This document shows positions 43,508-53,261 of a stretch of 64,000 bases of DNA, one piece after another. The translations under genes and the position numbers were made by a program. Source of the DNA: an uncultured Verrucomicrobiota bacterium. GTDB taxonomy: Bacteria > Verrucomicrobiota > Verrucomicrobiia > Opitutales > Seribacteraceae. The stretch lies in assembly GCA_902612125.1 (NCBI GenBank), contig CACMBV010000007.1, positions 1 through 64,000 of the forward strand, written 5' to 3'. The notes under the pieces were generated by a model. It saw only the letters and a program-made list of their open reading frames with translations, was not told where the DNA came from and did no database searches. Within the stretch, counting starts at the first letter, position 1; the number at the start of each line of letters is the position of its first letter.

Positions 43508-44667
43508 ATGGTGCGAATGGAAGCCAGGTATTATTCCACTTCAGATTTGGCCAAAAAAACGGGTACATCCCGTCAGGTCATTTCTGCGATTATTAATGAG
43601 AACTGGAAAGAAAAAAGAATTTCTCAGGCCACCTATGACCGTATAACCAGGGAGATGCATGATATGGGTTTTGTGCCCAACCGGACAGCCATTTCCCTTA
43701 AAAAAAATAAAAAGGACCGGATTGGGATTCTCTGTCACGGCCCCCTTTATTCCCACACTTCTACCGCACTGGAAAAACTAAATCATTATTTTCTCAACTC
43801 ACAGAAGTCAGTTCAAATTCATATGAGCAATCAAGGCGAGCTATGCAAAGCCGTGAAAGAAATGATGGGACACCGGGTGAACAGTATAATTATTATCCTT
43901 AGTCCAATGCTGCCCAATTTTGGTGAAGACGATTTGAGGGAAAACTCCTTGACCCCATTCCTCAGTGCAGTCCCACACTTTTTTTACAATTTCCCCTTTG
44001 ATGTCCACGCTCCAGATGTTGCCCGTGATCTTTTGCAATGCGGAGGCCATTTAATTGGGTTTTCCAGGCCCGACGCCTATGTCCCATTTATTAAACGCCA
44101 ACTAGCATCAGAACAGGGAAGGTTATTAATCGACGAAAAAATATATTCTTTTATTGAGAAAAGTACGAAGACCCAAAACTTGTTATCAAAACTTAACAAA
44201 GTGGTGACCTACCCGAACCCGCAAGGGGGGAAATTAAGAGAGAACCCATTTTTATTAGGTCGGAAACTGGCTCATGAACTTTTACCGCAAATCAAAAGCT
44301 CGAAATTTGATTATTTGGTTACTTTCTCCGATGGAATTGCCCAAGGTCTTGCCCATTATTTGGATGAGCAGGGCATTGCGGTTCCGGATGCCCTGCGAAT
44401 TCTTGGTTTTGACAAGATTGATTCGATTAAATTTCTCAAGTTTCCAACCTCAACCATCGAAGTGCCGGTGAACGAGATGACCGATAAACTGATTCATTTG
44501 ATCGAGAAACCATCTGTGGACAATTTCGAACATATTTATCTTACAAAACTGCATTCCGCTTGATTACCGGACAAGATTTGATCATCCCGCGAACCAGTCC
44601 GGAACTCACTACCCACGAGTTTTTGCTGAATCAAGTATTCTCAAAGATCAATCAGTCCGAGGAGTGA
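43508..44667 (+). pseudogene. LacI-family transcriptional regulator, frameshifted near its 3' end
   Basis: An N-terminal helix-turn-helix (STSDLAKKTGTSRQVISAII) is followed by a periplasmic-binding-protein-like domain with FDYLVTFSDGIAQGLAHYLDEQGI and DALRILGFDKIDSIKF. The reading frame in the track stops at 44563 after KLHSA, but the -1 frame carries on from TTG 44560 for another 35 residues (ITGQDLIIPRTSPELTTHEF and on) to a stop at 44665-44667. A single extra C in the CC run near 44556-44557 would give KLHSRLITGQDLIIPRT, a LacI-like C-terminus. I therefore read the gene as 43508-44667 with a one-base deletion. The start could also be ATG 43517. It follows the SDR gene and would regulate the uronate island. 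The truncated form might still bind DNA. Confidence 0.7.
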
Positions 44668-45521
44668 GATAAAGGTTTGGACAATACGACGGCACATAAA
44701 ATGAAGCTGCTGCCCAGAATCAATCGAAGTAAGTCTTCTGAACTTAGGGATTCAACCTCTCTAAAAACAAATAAGGAACAGAGAACAGCCAGGGGCACGA
44801 CTGCATTATTAAAAGCAGCCAAGGTACCCGGGTTTACCTTTGTGGCTCCTTTATTCCAAAGAAAAAATCCCAGGCCGGACGCCACGATGCCCAGGTAAAC
44901 TATTGATTGCCATTGCTCCAGACTGATATTCAGGTCTGAGAAATCGGTAAGAATAAAACTAAAACAACCAACGCTTACAAATCCTCCCAGAATGAGAAGG
45001 CCAAAGACCGAACGATCCACCACCTGTGGATTCCCCTTTTTCCAGTCGCGATATGCCACTTGACCAAAGGCAAAGGACAGACCGGCTACCTGCATCAGGG
45101 AAAACCCAGTCCAAATATCTCCAGAAGGAACACTTTGCGTCTTGATGATCCCGGCACCGACAACCGAGAGTAGAGCCACCAATATAAATTTTTTCGAAAA
45201 GCTCTTTTGCCTTAAATTATGAATCAGGACCACATAGATTGGGGTGGTGATGGAAAAAATGGCCACGATATGAGAAGGCAAATATTGAAAAGCTTTCATA
45301 TAGCAACCATACATCACTCCAAACTGAATAGCCCCCATTAACACTAACCTCGCGTGATCTATTAATCCGATCGATTTTATTCGGAGCATGAAAAGAAAGG
45401 CCACCGATGCGATCCCCAACCGTAAGGTTGCCACCAAAAAAGAATCCAACCCCGCCAAGGAACTTCCAATCAGACCAAAGGAAAAAGCCCAGATGATTGA
45501 AACAACCGCAAGATAGATCAT
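44652..45521 (-). CDS. EamA/DMT family transporter
   Basis: The 289-residue protein has ten hydrophobic segments in two EamA halves, starting LAVVSIIWAFSFGLIGSS and ending with LRLILGSSFILCAVVL. The second half begins near VAGLSFAFGQVAYRDW, and YLGIVASGLGFFLWNKGAT matches the EamA repeat. These are inner-membrane exporters of metabolites and amino acids or nucleotide-sugar-like carriers. Its 3' end overlaps the reconstructed end of the LacI gene by 16 bases. It lies 22 bases behind the TonB receptor gene on the same strand. Confidence 0.88.
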   Translation of the reverse strand: MIYLAVVSIIWAFSFGLIGSSLAGLDSFLVATLRLGIASVAFLFMLRIKSIGLIDHARLVLMGAIQFGVMYGCYMKAFQYLPSHIVAIFSITTPIYVVLIHNLRQKSFSKKFILVALLSVVGAGIIKTQSVPSGDIWTGFSLMQVAGLSFAFGQVAYRDWKKGNPQVVDRSVFGLLILGGFVSVGCFSFILTDFSDLNISLEQWQSIVYLGIVASGLGFFLWNKGATKVNPGTLAAFNNAVVPLAVLCSLFVFREVESLSSEDLLRLILGSSFILCAVVLSKPLSHSSD

Positions 45522-45543
45522 CTATCCCTCCGGATTAGAACGA

Positions 45544-47392
45544 TTACCAACTGTAAGTCGCCCCGATGGAAAATTGATCTCCCCGTCCGGGCGTACCGGG
45601 AATATCCTGAAACTCTTCATCCCAGGGTTTGTCGTAAGCCATAAATATTTCCAGATCATCGATCTGAGAAGGATAGTAACTGGCAGCCAAGAGGCTGTAA
45701 ACCATATCATCTGGACCAGATCTTATGGTATTTTCGTACTGTTCCCTCCATTCGTTGTCGATTCTTACTTGAAGAACATCGCTTGGATTCCAGATGATTC
45801 CAAAAGTTGCTCGGTGTTTTGGGAAATTTAACGCATAGAAGCTTCCTTTGATACTAGATGAGCCATATTTCTCATTTTTGGAAAGATAAGTATAGCTTGC
45901 AAGTGTGTCAAAGAAATCAAATTTGTGAGATCCAATTAACTCAAAGCCAAAAGTTTCGACATCTATAGGATTGGCTGTTCGATTTCTATTATCCGCTTCA
46001 AAAGTCCAATCTGTTAAATCATCATCCCAACGATAAAAAAGTGATGAGTCTATTTTCCACTTAATTCTCTTAATTTTAAAACCAGTTTCGAGATTTTTGG
46101 AAACTTCGCGACCTAAATCTTGGTTTCCACCGAAGAGAAAGCCTGCCGGATCACTTGCAATTGCTGAATAACTTGCGAGTTGAGTAGTTTGGGCAAATGA
46201 GATGAATAAAAATTCTGAATCGACCGCATTATCCGACCGTAAAAAACCAATCTCTGCGACAGGTGAGAATTTCGACCCGTTTCTGTTTGAATAATCAATC
46301 GAAGCACCAAGTTTATAAGTAATCGATTTGTTTGAATTTAAGCCCACACGGTACTCGGGGAGAATCGTCGCTTTGTAGTATTCCCTTTCCGAGAATTTTC
46401 CGAATCTCAAAGAGGTGGAATCCATTTTATCCTTTGTGCCCTGTGATTTATAACTAAATCCTAGGCCATCTTTAAATTGATGGAAGCCGCTTAATCCGAA
46501 TGAGTAAACCTTAGACTCACTCAAATAAAGATCTGCCGGTCTAGCATGATAAATGTATCTGTCACTAATCCGCCTGCTGTAGAGATTACCCTCTATGAAA
46601 TTGGCATTGTTATACTTAAGCTTGTGATTGAGAATAAATAAGCGGGCCTTAATGTTTTCTGTTTCATAAGTGCCGAAAGGGGCAGTATAAAGTTTTGGCC
46701 AACTGAATATCTTGTGATGGTATCCAGCAAATAAGTCCGTTTGAGAATTTTGACCTAAAAGTTGAAGTCTTCCGGTAGTGCGAGAAAAATCATGATCACC
46801 CATTTCAATGGTTCCTTCGCTCTCGGATCTAGAACTTTCAAATTCCGCCCCCCCATGACAAATCCTTTGAATCTCCATACAGTGCATTAATTGCATTGTG
46901 AATTCGCTGAAAGTTTAGGTCATGATCTCCTCCCCCAACCGTCAAACTTCCTCCCTTGGTGATTTCACTCCATGAATAGGAAACGGTACCCACACTACTG
47001 TTAAACCCACGAAGTGCATTATCCACGCCAGTTAGAACTATTGGTTCCCCAAGCATTTCAGGTGCAATTGGTAATTCAGTATAGTAATGTCCAGTTTGTG
47101 CATCATGAAGCACCGCACTTCCAACACTAATTCCAGTATTCTCAAAAGTACCACCTCGGATACTTAAATCTCCCTGAGCTTCAGCCATATTCCGGGACTG
47201 CATATCGACGCGAGGGTCAAAGTCCAGGTTGGATATAGGCGTCTCATAAGTGGTCACCGGTCGCTGATTGGCCGTTTCCTGCCCCATCACCGTAAGGGTA
47301 GGCAATTCATTGGTGCCTCCGTCTTCTTGAGCAAAAGTGAGCAAGGTCGTTAAATAGAAAAAGTAAGCTATAAGAGCTAAACGGGTTAACAT
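45544..47392 (-). pseudogene. TonB-dependent receptor, split by a one-base frameshift in a G7 run
   Basis: Two ORFs make one receptor. The upstream part (46838-47392) has a signal peptide and a plug domain: NELPTLTVMGQETANQRPV is a TonB-box-like start, and DLSIRGGTFENTGISVGSAV and GEPIVLTGVDNALRGFNSSVGT are plug strands. It ends SWGGGI and a stop. The downstream part (to 45544) is barrel: EFESSRSESEGTIEMGDHDF through FSIGATYSW, with the C-terminal aromatic expected of an outer-membrane protein. At 46848-46854 the plus strand has seven C. Reading six instead restores SWGAEFESSR, so the frame is broken by one added G on the coding strand. The intact receptor would have about 610 residues. Substrate is likely a glycan or its breakdown product, given the neighbouring catabolic island. 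Confidence 0.85.
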
Positions 47393-47510
47393 TCGATTCT
47401 TAAATCATATCCAAACAACTCGTTCAATGGTTAACAATCTATAATCTTGTATTTAACAATCTAAACTACCTATTCTTGTAAATCAGGAATAATTTAGTTT
47501 CAATAACGCC

Positions 47511-48005
47511 ATGCCAATCGAACCAGTACATACCGAAGAAATCTATCTGGCTGGTGGATGCCTCTGGGGTGTACAGGAATTTATCCGCCATTTACCAGGA
47601 GTTATCGAAACGGAAGCGGGTAGGGCGAATGGTACATCTCAGACTATTCGTGGGGAGTATGATGGGTATGCCGAATGCGTGCGTGCTGTATTTGACCCGA
47701 ATCAACTAACCATTTGCCGATTTCTCGAATATCTCTTTGAAATTATCGACCCTTACAGCATCAATCAACAGGGTCCTGATATTGGAGAGAAATACCGTAC
47801 TGGTATTTACAGTCATTCAGTAAAACACCTCCTAGAAGCAAAGACATGGATTGAATCCCGAGAAGACAGCGATCGCATCGCATTGGAAGTCTTGCCCCTG
47901 ACGAACTATCTCCGCAGTGACGATGAGCATCAAGATCGGTTAACTCGTGACCCAAATGATCAATGCCACATTCCTCGTTCAACTCTCTACAAGTATAAAT
48001 CCTAA
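47511..48005 (+). CDS. msrA: Peptide methionine sulfoxide reductase MsrA
   Basis: The 164-residue protein follows the MsrA plan: IYLAGGCLWGVQEFIRHLPGV, ANGTSQTIRGEYDGYAECVRAVFDP, FFEIIDPYSINQQGPDIGEKYRTGIY-like sequence and DDEHQDRL. The active-site motif is GCLWG, where almost all MsrA proteins have GCFWG. A single Cys near the C-terminus (DQCHIP) may be the resolving residue. It is monocistronic, starting 118 bases from the divergent TonB receptor. Confidence 0.9.
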   Translation: MPIEPVHTEEIYLAGGCLWGVQEFIRHLPGVIETEAGRANGTSQTIRGEYDGYAECVRAVFDPNQLTICRFLEYLFEIIDPYSINQQGPDIGEKYRTGIYSHSVKHLLEAKTWIESREDSDRIALEVLPLTNYLRSDDEHQDRLTRDPNDQCHIPRSTLYKYKS

Positions 48006-48043
48006 GCTATGCAAATTGTGAAGTGTTTTGGAAATAAATTTTT

Positions 48044-48904
48044 ATGAAACAAATATTACATTGGAGTTGGTTCCTTCTTTTTTGCTTACCTGTAGATGGA
48101 AATTCTCACCTGGATCTTAAGAAATGGGAAGATATTAAATTCATATCACACTCAACTGGTGATCTGCTACTCGATGTATTCCGAAGTGACGACAAGCAGT
48201 TAAGATCGGCAATTCTTTGTCTTCACGGAGGATTTTGGGCAAAGGGTTCCAAGAAATTCATGCATCCGCTTGCCCTTGCTCTAGTGGAAAAGGGATATGT
48301 TGCGGTGTGTTCAAATTATCGCCTCACAGATGTGGCTCCCGCTCCCGCACAGTTGCATGATGTATTTTCCGCAATTCGTTTTCTTCGTGAAAATTCCTCC
48401 GATTATGGGATTGATCCAAAAAAGATTGGAGTTACAGGTTCCTCAGCCGGTGGATATCTTGCGGTCATGTCAGCAGTATTTGATTACGGGGACAAAAGTG
48501 CCCGTCCGAATGCAGCCGTTGGGATGGGTGCCCAAACGGATCTACTGTCCCCCCATATTCAACATTCAACAGTTCTGAACTGGTCAAAATTCATGGGTGG
48601 GTTTTACCATGAAGTTCCTCAGAATTACTTAAAACAATCCCCGATTGTTCATCTGACAAAGGACGATCCTCCCATTGCAATTATCTGTGGAGAATACGAT
48701 AAGCCATCCACTCGTGCGAATGCTTTTCGAAAAAAAGCAACACAATTGGGAGTCCCTACCTGGTTAACCGAAATTTCTGGGGCACCCCATGGGTTACTCA
48801 AGTCTTCCAAGCACAGAGTGATTGCGATTAATGCACTCGATAATTTTTTAAAATCTCATCTTGGAAAAAAGGACAAAAACTCAGAGCAGAGAACTTCAAG
48901 GTAG
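48044..48904 (+). CDS. Secreted alpha/beta hydrolase (esterase/lipase-like)
   Basis: A signal peptide-like N-terminus (MKQILHWSWFLLFCLPVDG) precedes an alpha/beta hydrolase fold. HGGFWAKGSKKFMHPLAL carries the HGG oxyanion motif, GVTGSSAGGYLAVMSAVF the Gly-x-Ser-x-Gly nucleophile, ICGEYDKPS the acid region and GAPHGLLKS the catalytic His. This is the HGG-type esterase group related to carboxylesterases and bacterial BD-FAE. It would deacetylate or hydrolyse esters outside the cytoplasm. It is 84 bases upstream of the PSCyt gene, so it may be co-transcribed. Confidence 0.82.
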   Translation: MKQILHWSWFLLFCLPVDGNSHLDLKKWEDIKFISHSTGDLLLDVFRSDDKQLRSAILCLHGGFWAKGSKKFMHPLALALVEKGYVAVCSNYRLTDVAPAPAQLHDVFSAIRFLRENSSDYGIDPKKIGVTGSSAGGYLAVMSAVFDYGDKSARPNAAVGMGAQTDLLSPHIQHSTVLNWSKFMGGFYHEVPQNYLKQSPIVHLTKDDPPIAIICGEYDKPSTRANAFRKKATQLGVPTWLTEISGAPHGLLKSSKHRVIAINALDNFLKSHLGKKDKNSEQRTSR

Positions 48905-48987
48905 CTTTATTCCTTCATCTTTTTTTCATTACAACCATCATTTGAAAATTGCTGATCAGTAAGACAACCCGTAAGAATTTAAATCTG

Positions 48988-51675
48988 ATGTTTGTTCGTG
49001 TACATATTCTTTCGTTGATCTTTTTTATATCTGGATTCTCAAAGGAACCCACAGCGGGGGAAAAGCTCTTTTCATTGCACTTAAAACCTCTGTTTGCCGA
49101 GAAATGCATGGCTTGCCATGGTGACGATCCCGAAAAGATCAAGAGTGATTTTGATATGCGAACACGAGAATCGATTTTACGGGGCGGAGAAATCTTTGAA
49201 GATGAAGTCCTGATCCCCGGCCAGGGCAATAAAAGTTATCTGTACCTTCTCAGTACCCGGGTGGAGGAGGATTTGGAGATGCCTCCCAAGGAATCAGATA
49301 AGCTCACTTATGAAGAAACTGGATGGATTCGTCAATGGATTGATCATGGAGCCCCTTGGCCGAGTGAGCAGCGGATTACTGAGATTCAGGATAAGTATGC
49401 TGAAGGTGTTCAAGTGGTCACCTCCAAAGCACTTTCAGACGACTGGCAGAACCGTCGCTACAAGGAAGAAAAATTATGGGCTTACCGGCCGCTTAAAGTC
49501 GAAAAGATGCCCGCCGGTGAACATCCGGTCGACTGGTTTATTAACCGTAGACTTAAAAGAGTTGGGCTCAAACATGCACCCGATGCTTCGGCCCGTGAAC
49601 TGGTTCGCCGACTTTCCTACGGGTTGACCGGTTTACCTCCCCATCCCAAAGAAGTTCGAAAGTTCGAAAAAGATTTTAATCAGTCGAAAAAAGCTCTCTC
49701 CACCTATGCCAAGAAATTAATGAATTCTCCTCATTACGGAGAACATTTCGCACGCCACTGGTTGGATGTGGCCCGCTATGCTGACTCCGGTGGTTTTGCC
49801 AATGATTATTCCCGTCCCAATGCATGGCGTTATCGGGACTATGTGGTCAGGGCATTCAATCATGATAAACCGTATGATCAATTCGTGAAGGAACAATTGG
49901 CCGGGGACGAAATCAACCCGAACCAGACCGAAAATCTGATCGCCACCGGATTCCTGCGGATGGGGCCTTGGGAACAGACAGGGATGAGCGTATTCAAGGA
50001 AACCCGACAGCTATGGCTGGATGATGTGACTGATTCCGTGGGCCAGGCTTTTCTCGCCCATGCCATGCAATGTGCCAAATGTCATGATCACAAGTTCGAC
50101 CCGGTTCCGACCCGAGATTATTACGGCATGATGGCCGTCTTTTCGACAACCCAGTTTGCCGAGCGCAATGCTTCCTTTCTTCCCTCTGAACCAAGGAACA
50201 ATTTTGACTCATTCACCGCACTCGTTCAGTCCAAGATCACTTCTTATGAAAAACAAAAAAGGGATCTTCAGGAAAAAATAAATAGGCTTAGGAAAGAGGA
50301 AACTGGTAGTGCCAAGGTGGGAGACAATGGATTGGATCCCGGGGACGAAGCGTCCCAGTCACGAATCTATAAAAATTTGATTCGTCATCAAATTGAATTG
50401 GACCGGGTACAACCATTCACGCATGCTGTTTACACTGGAAAGACCATAACCAGAAACAATGTACAGGGTCGTCTGGATATGCCGAACAGTCCCTGGCAAA
50501 AAGGTTATTTTGATTCAGATGTTATCTACGACGGAGGGGATGTCTACTCTGAGGGAGATACTGTCATACCCGGTGGCTTGAGTGCGGCGGAATCTCTTGG
50601 AAAGATGGACTCAACTCCTTTCCCTGCTGGTAAAGGGAAAAGACGTTTGGCTCTGGCCAAATGGATCGTGGATAAGAAAAATCCACTCACTGCCCGGGTC
50701 ATGGTCAATCGTATCTGGTCCTGGCATTTTGGCCGGGGACTGGCGGGCAATCCCAATAATTTTGGCGGAACCGGGGAGTTACCCACCCACCCCGCATTGC
50801 TTGATTACCTGGCCGACTGGTTCATGAAAAATGGATGGTCGGTCAAGAAACTGAATTATTTGATTTTATCCTCCGATACTTACAGGCGTAGTAGTCGCCA
50901 TCCAGACCCAAAATCACTGGATGAGAAAGACCCCAAGAGACAATTCTACGCCTGTTTTATCCCACGCCGTTTGGTTGCGGAGGAAATCCGGGATTCCATG
51001 TTATGGGCGAGTGGAGAGTTGAATCCAATGGTGGGCGGAATTCCGGTTCGGCCCGACATCAATTCCGAAGTTGCCTTCCAACCCCGTCAAATCATGGGGG
51101 GCACGGCTTCGGTCTATGAACCTGACCCACTTCCCCAACAAAGAAACAGGCGAACCCTCTATGCCGAAAAACTACGCGGCTTACGTGACCCATTTATGGA
51201 AGCCTTCAACCAACCCGGATCGGATGCATCCTGTGAACTTCGCGAATCATCCACGGTTGCCCCCCAGGCACTCACTCTTTTGAATGCAGAGGAAGTACAA
51301 GACCGGGCCCTTGCCTTTGCCGCCCGTCTTTTAAGGGAACAGAAAAGCGACCCCGCCGTAATTCAGCGGGCATTTGAGCTTTCACTCGGGCGGAAAGCGA
51401 CCGGAGAGGAAGTCGTCGCCTGCGTTATGCGATGGAAGAGTGCCCTAAAATCCGAAAATAAAAAGAAGCCAGTCCATCCATCCTTCCCCAAGAAAATTAA
51501 AAGAACGGTGATGGCGGAAAAGACTGGGGAACCCTATGATTTTTGGGAATTCCTTCCAGCTTCCACATCCTACCAACCGGACCTGCAACGGAGCCAAACG
51601 GATGCACGCACACGAGGGTTGGCTCATGTCTGCCTGGTTCTATTTAACTCAAATGAATTCGCCTACCTCGATTAG
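48988..51675 (+). CDS. PSCyt1/DUF1549/DUF1553 planctomycete-type cytochrome c protein
   Basis: The start at ATG 48988 gives a signal peptide (MFVRVHILSLIFFISGFS) and a haem site LFAEKCMACHGDDPEKIKSD. Next come the PSCyt1 region, a DUF1549 region (ALSTYAKKLMNSPHYGEHFARHW, WLDVARYADSGGFANDYSR) and a second CxxCH in MQCAKCHDHKFDPVPTRDYYG. A DUF1553 C-terminus (RVMVNRIWSWHFGRGLAGNPNNFG and SSCELRESS-like TVAPQALTLLNAEE) follows. The order is that of proteins widespread in Planctomycetes and Verrucomicrobia. With the DUF1501 partner downstream, it is thought to take part in polysaccharide breakdown, probably as a periplasmic redox or binding component, but the chemistry is not established. Confidence 0.93.
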   Translation: MFVRVHILSLIFFISGFSKEPTAGEKLFSLHLKPLFAEKCMACHGDDPEKIKSDFDMRTRESILRGGEIFEDEVLIPGQGNKSYLYLLSTRVEEDLEMPPKESDKLTYEETGWIRQWIDHGAPWPSEQRITEIQDKYAEGVQVVTSKALSDDWQNRRYKEEKLWAYRPLKVEKMPAGEHPVDWFINRRLKRVGLKHAPDASARELVRRLSYGLTGLPPHPKEVRKFEKDFNQSKKALSTYAKKLMNSPHYGEHFARHWLDVARYADSGGFANDYSRPNAWRYRDYVVRAFNHDKPYDQFVKEQLAGDEINPNQTENLIATGFLRMGPWEQTGMSVFKETRQLWLDDVTDSVGQAFLAHAMQCAKCHDHKFDPVPTRDYYGMMAVFSTTQFAERNASFLPSEPRNNFDSFTALVQSKITSYEKQKRDLQEKINRLRKEETGSAKVGDNGLDPGDEASQSRIYKNLIRHQIELDRVQPFTHAVYTGKTITRNNVQGRLDMPNSPWQKGYFDSDVIYDGGDVYSEGDTVIPGGLSAAESLGKMDSTPFPAGKGKRRLALAKWIVDKKNPLTARVMVNRIWSWHFGRGLAGNPNNFGGTGELPTHPALLDYLADWFMKNGWSVKKLNYLILSSDTYRRSSRHPDPKSLDEKDPKRQFYACFIPRRLVAEEIRDSMLWASGELNPMVGGIPVRPDINSEVAFQPRQIMGGTASVYEPDPLPQQRNRRTLYAEKLRGLRDPFMEAFNQPGSDASCELRESSTVAPQALTLLNAEEVQDRALAFAARLLREQKSDPAVIQRAFELSLGRKATGEEVVACVMRWKSALKSENKKKPVHPSFPKKIKRTVMAEKTGEPYDFWEFLPASTSYQPDLQRSQTDARTRGLAHVCLVLFNSNEFAYLD

Positions 51676-51696
51676 GCCATAACGCCAATAAACTTT

Positions 51697-53094
51697 ATGA
51701 AAACGCAAAATATAGTCGCCACCCTTTCCCGCCGGGAAGCCCTTTATGGACTGGGTACGGGGATTGGATCGCTGGCCTTTTCCTCCCTTGCACAAGCCGA
51801 AAATATTCATTCGATCGGTCCCCATCTTACAGCCAAGGCCAAGCGTTGTATTTTCCTGATGATGGAAGGCGGGCCTTCTCATATCGATACATTTGACCCC
51901 AAGCCTGAACTAGCCAAAAGGCACCTCCAGAGATTTAAGCGAAATGGAGAAAGGGAAAGTGCCATGTCCTCGGGTGAACGCTATTTTGTCAAAAGTCCGT
52001 TTGGTTTTAAAAAAGCAGGTAAATGCGGAGCGGATTTTTCATCCGAATGGTATCATTTAAAAAATTACGCGGACGACATCTGCTTTTACCGTGGATGTCA
52101 GGTGGAATCCGTTAACCATCCGACTGCCTGTTATCATGTAAATACGGGCAACCGGTTTGGCGGGGACCCCGCGGTGGGTGCGTGGATTACCTATGGATTG
52201 GGTACACTCAATGAAAACCTGCCCGGATTTGTGGTTCTTCCAAGGGCCAGTTACCCCCAGGGAGGAGCCAGCAACTGGTCCAACGGTTTTCTCCCCGCAG
52301 AATACCAGGGTACCCCCCTTCGACCAGAGGGTAGTCCAATCCTCGATCTCAACCTGCCAACCGGAATGACCCGCGGGGATCAGCGAGGTAACCTCGACCT
52401 GCTTGCTCAGCTCAATAAAAAACACTTCCAACAGCGTCCGCAACAGGATGAATTGAAGGCCCGGATGTCTTCCTACGAACTGGCTTACCGTATGCAAATG
52501 GAAGTACCTGGGATTCTTGATATTGATGGCGAGACGGAAAAGACCCGTGAAGCCTATGGTATCGGAGACCTCAAGACGGATGCTTTCGGAAGAAAATGTC
52601 TACTGGCCCGTCGACTTGTAGAAAAAGGAGTCCGTTTCGTGCAGGCTTATGCCGGAAACTGGGATAGCCATGATTACATATCCCGGGCTCACGGATCGCT
52701 TATCCGATCCGTTGACAAGCCGATTGCCGCTCTGCTGGGTGATCTCAAGGCACGCGGTCTCCTTGAAGATACCCTGGTGGTCTGGTGTGGTGAATTCGGT
52801 CGTACCCCGGACAATGGAATAAGAGGCGGAGGCACGAGCTATGGACGGGATCATAACCCCAAAGCCATGACCATGTGGTTTGCGGGCGGGGGAACCAAAG
52901 CCGGACATACCATCGGAGCAACCGACGATATTGGTGCCGAGGCGATTGAATGCGTTCATCATATCCGAGATGTTCATTGTACATGGCTAAATTTGCTCGG
53001 TTTGGACGATAATAAACTGACCTATTACCATGCAGGCCGTTACAAACAATTATCCCAGTTTGGTGGCGAAGTGATCAAAGACTTGATCGCGTGA
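51697..53094 (+). CDS. DUF1501 family protein with Tat leader
   Basis: The N-terminus (LSRREALYGLGTGIGSLAFSS) is a twin-arginine leader. The body follows the DUF1501 pattern: RCIFLMMEGGPSHIDTFDPK, NHPTACYHVNTGNRFGGDPAVGAWI, VRFVQAYAGNWDSHDYIS, DTLVVWCGEFGRTPDNG and GRDHNPKAMTMWFAGGGTKAGHTIGATDDIG. DUF1501 has an alkaline-phosphatase/sulfatase-like fold and almost always accompanies a PSCyt/DUF1549 protein. It is 21 bases downstream of that partner. Whether it has sulfatase-like activity is not known. Confidence 0.93.
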   Translation: MKTQNIVATLSRREALYGLGTGIGSLAFSSLAQAENIHSIGPHLTAKAKRCIFLMMEGGPSHIDTFDPKPELAKRHLQRFKRNGERESAMSSGERYFVKSPFGFKKAGKCGADFSSEWYHLKNYADDICFYRGCQVESVNHPTACYHVNTGNRFGGDPAVGAWITYGLGTLNENLPGFVVLPRASYPQGGASNWSNGFLPAEYQGTPLRPEGSPILDLNLPTGMTRGDQRGNLDLLAQLNKKHFQQRPQQDELKARMSSYELAYRMQMEVPGILDIDGETEKTREAYGIGDLKTDAFGRKCLLARRLVEKGVRFVQAYAGNWDSHDYISRAHGSLIRSVDKPIAALLGDLKARGLLEDTLVVWCGEFGRTPDNGIRGGGTSYGRDHNPKAMTMWFAGGGTKAGHTIGATDDIGAEAIECVHHIRDVHCTWLNLLGLDDNKLTYYHAGRYKQLSQFGGEVIKDLIA

Positions 53095-53261
53095 GCCTGC
53101 AAGCCCTCTCAAGGATCATCCTGACCATATTAACGATTCACATCCTGCTTCCTCTTTTCTTTTCATTTCTGGGGTCAGTTCCAATCCAGCGGCCCAAATC
53201 GAAACCTGATCGCAATCATCGGTTCAGCAGCTTGACAGGGATGCAGTGGGTTCTGTTTTAG
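53091..53261 (+). CDS. Possible small membrane protein overlapping the DUF1501 stop
   Basis: A 56-residue ORF starts at GTG 53091 inside the DUF1501 stop (GTGA), begins VSLQALSRIILTILTIHILL and has one hydrophobic segment, then a basic tail (RPKSKPDRNHRF). It is too short for the ORF track. The coupling overlap is the only support; codon use is unremarkable and no homologue is known to me. It may be chance. Confidence 0.3.
   Translation: MSLQALSRIILTILTIHILLPLFFSFLGSVPIQRPKSKPDRNHRFSSLTGMQWVLF

Noticed and set aside
44567-44602. Inverted repeat CCGGAC ... GTCCGG as a terminator for the LacI gene
   Set aside because: It has a 24-base loop and no T run, and it falls inside the reconstructed C-terminal coding tail of the LacI gene.
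45522-47392. Two independent proteins for the receptor region
   Set aside because: The two ORFs carry complementary parts of one TonB receptor (plug, then barrel) and join when one base in the C7 run is removed.
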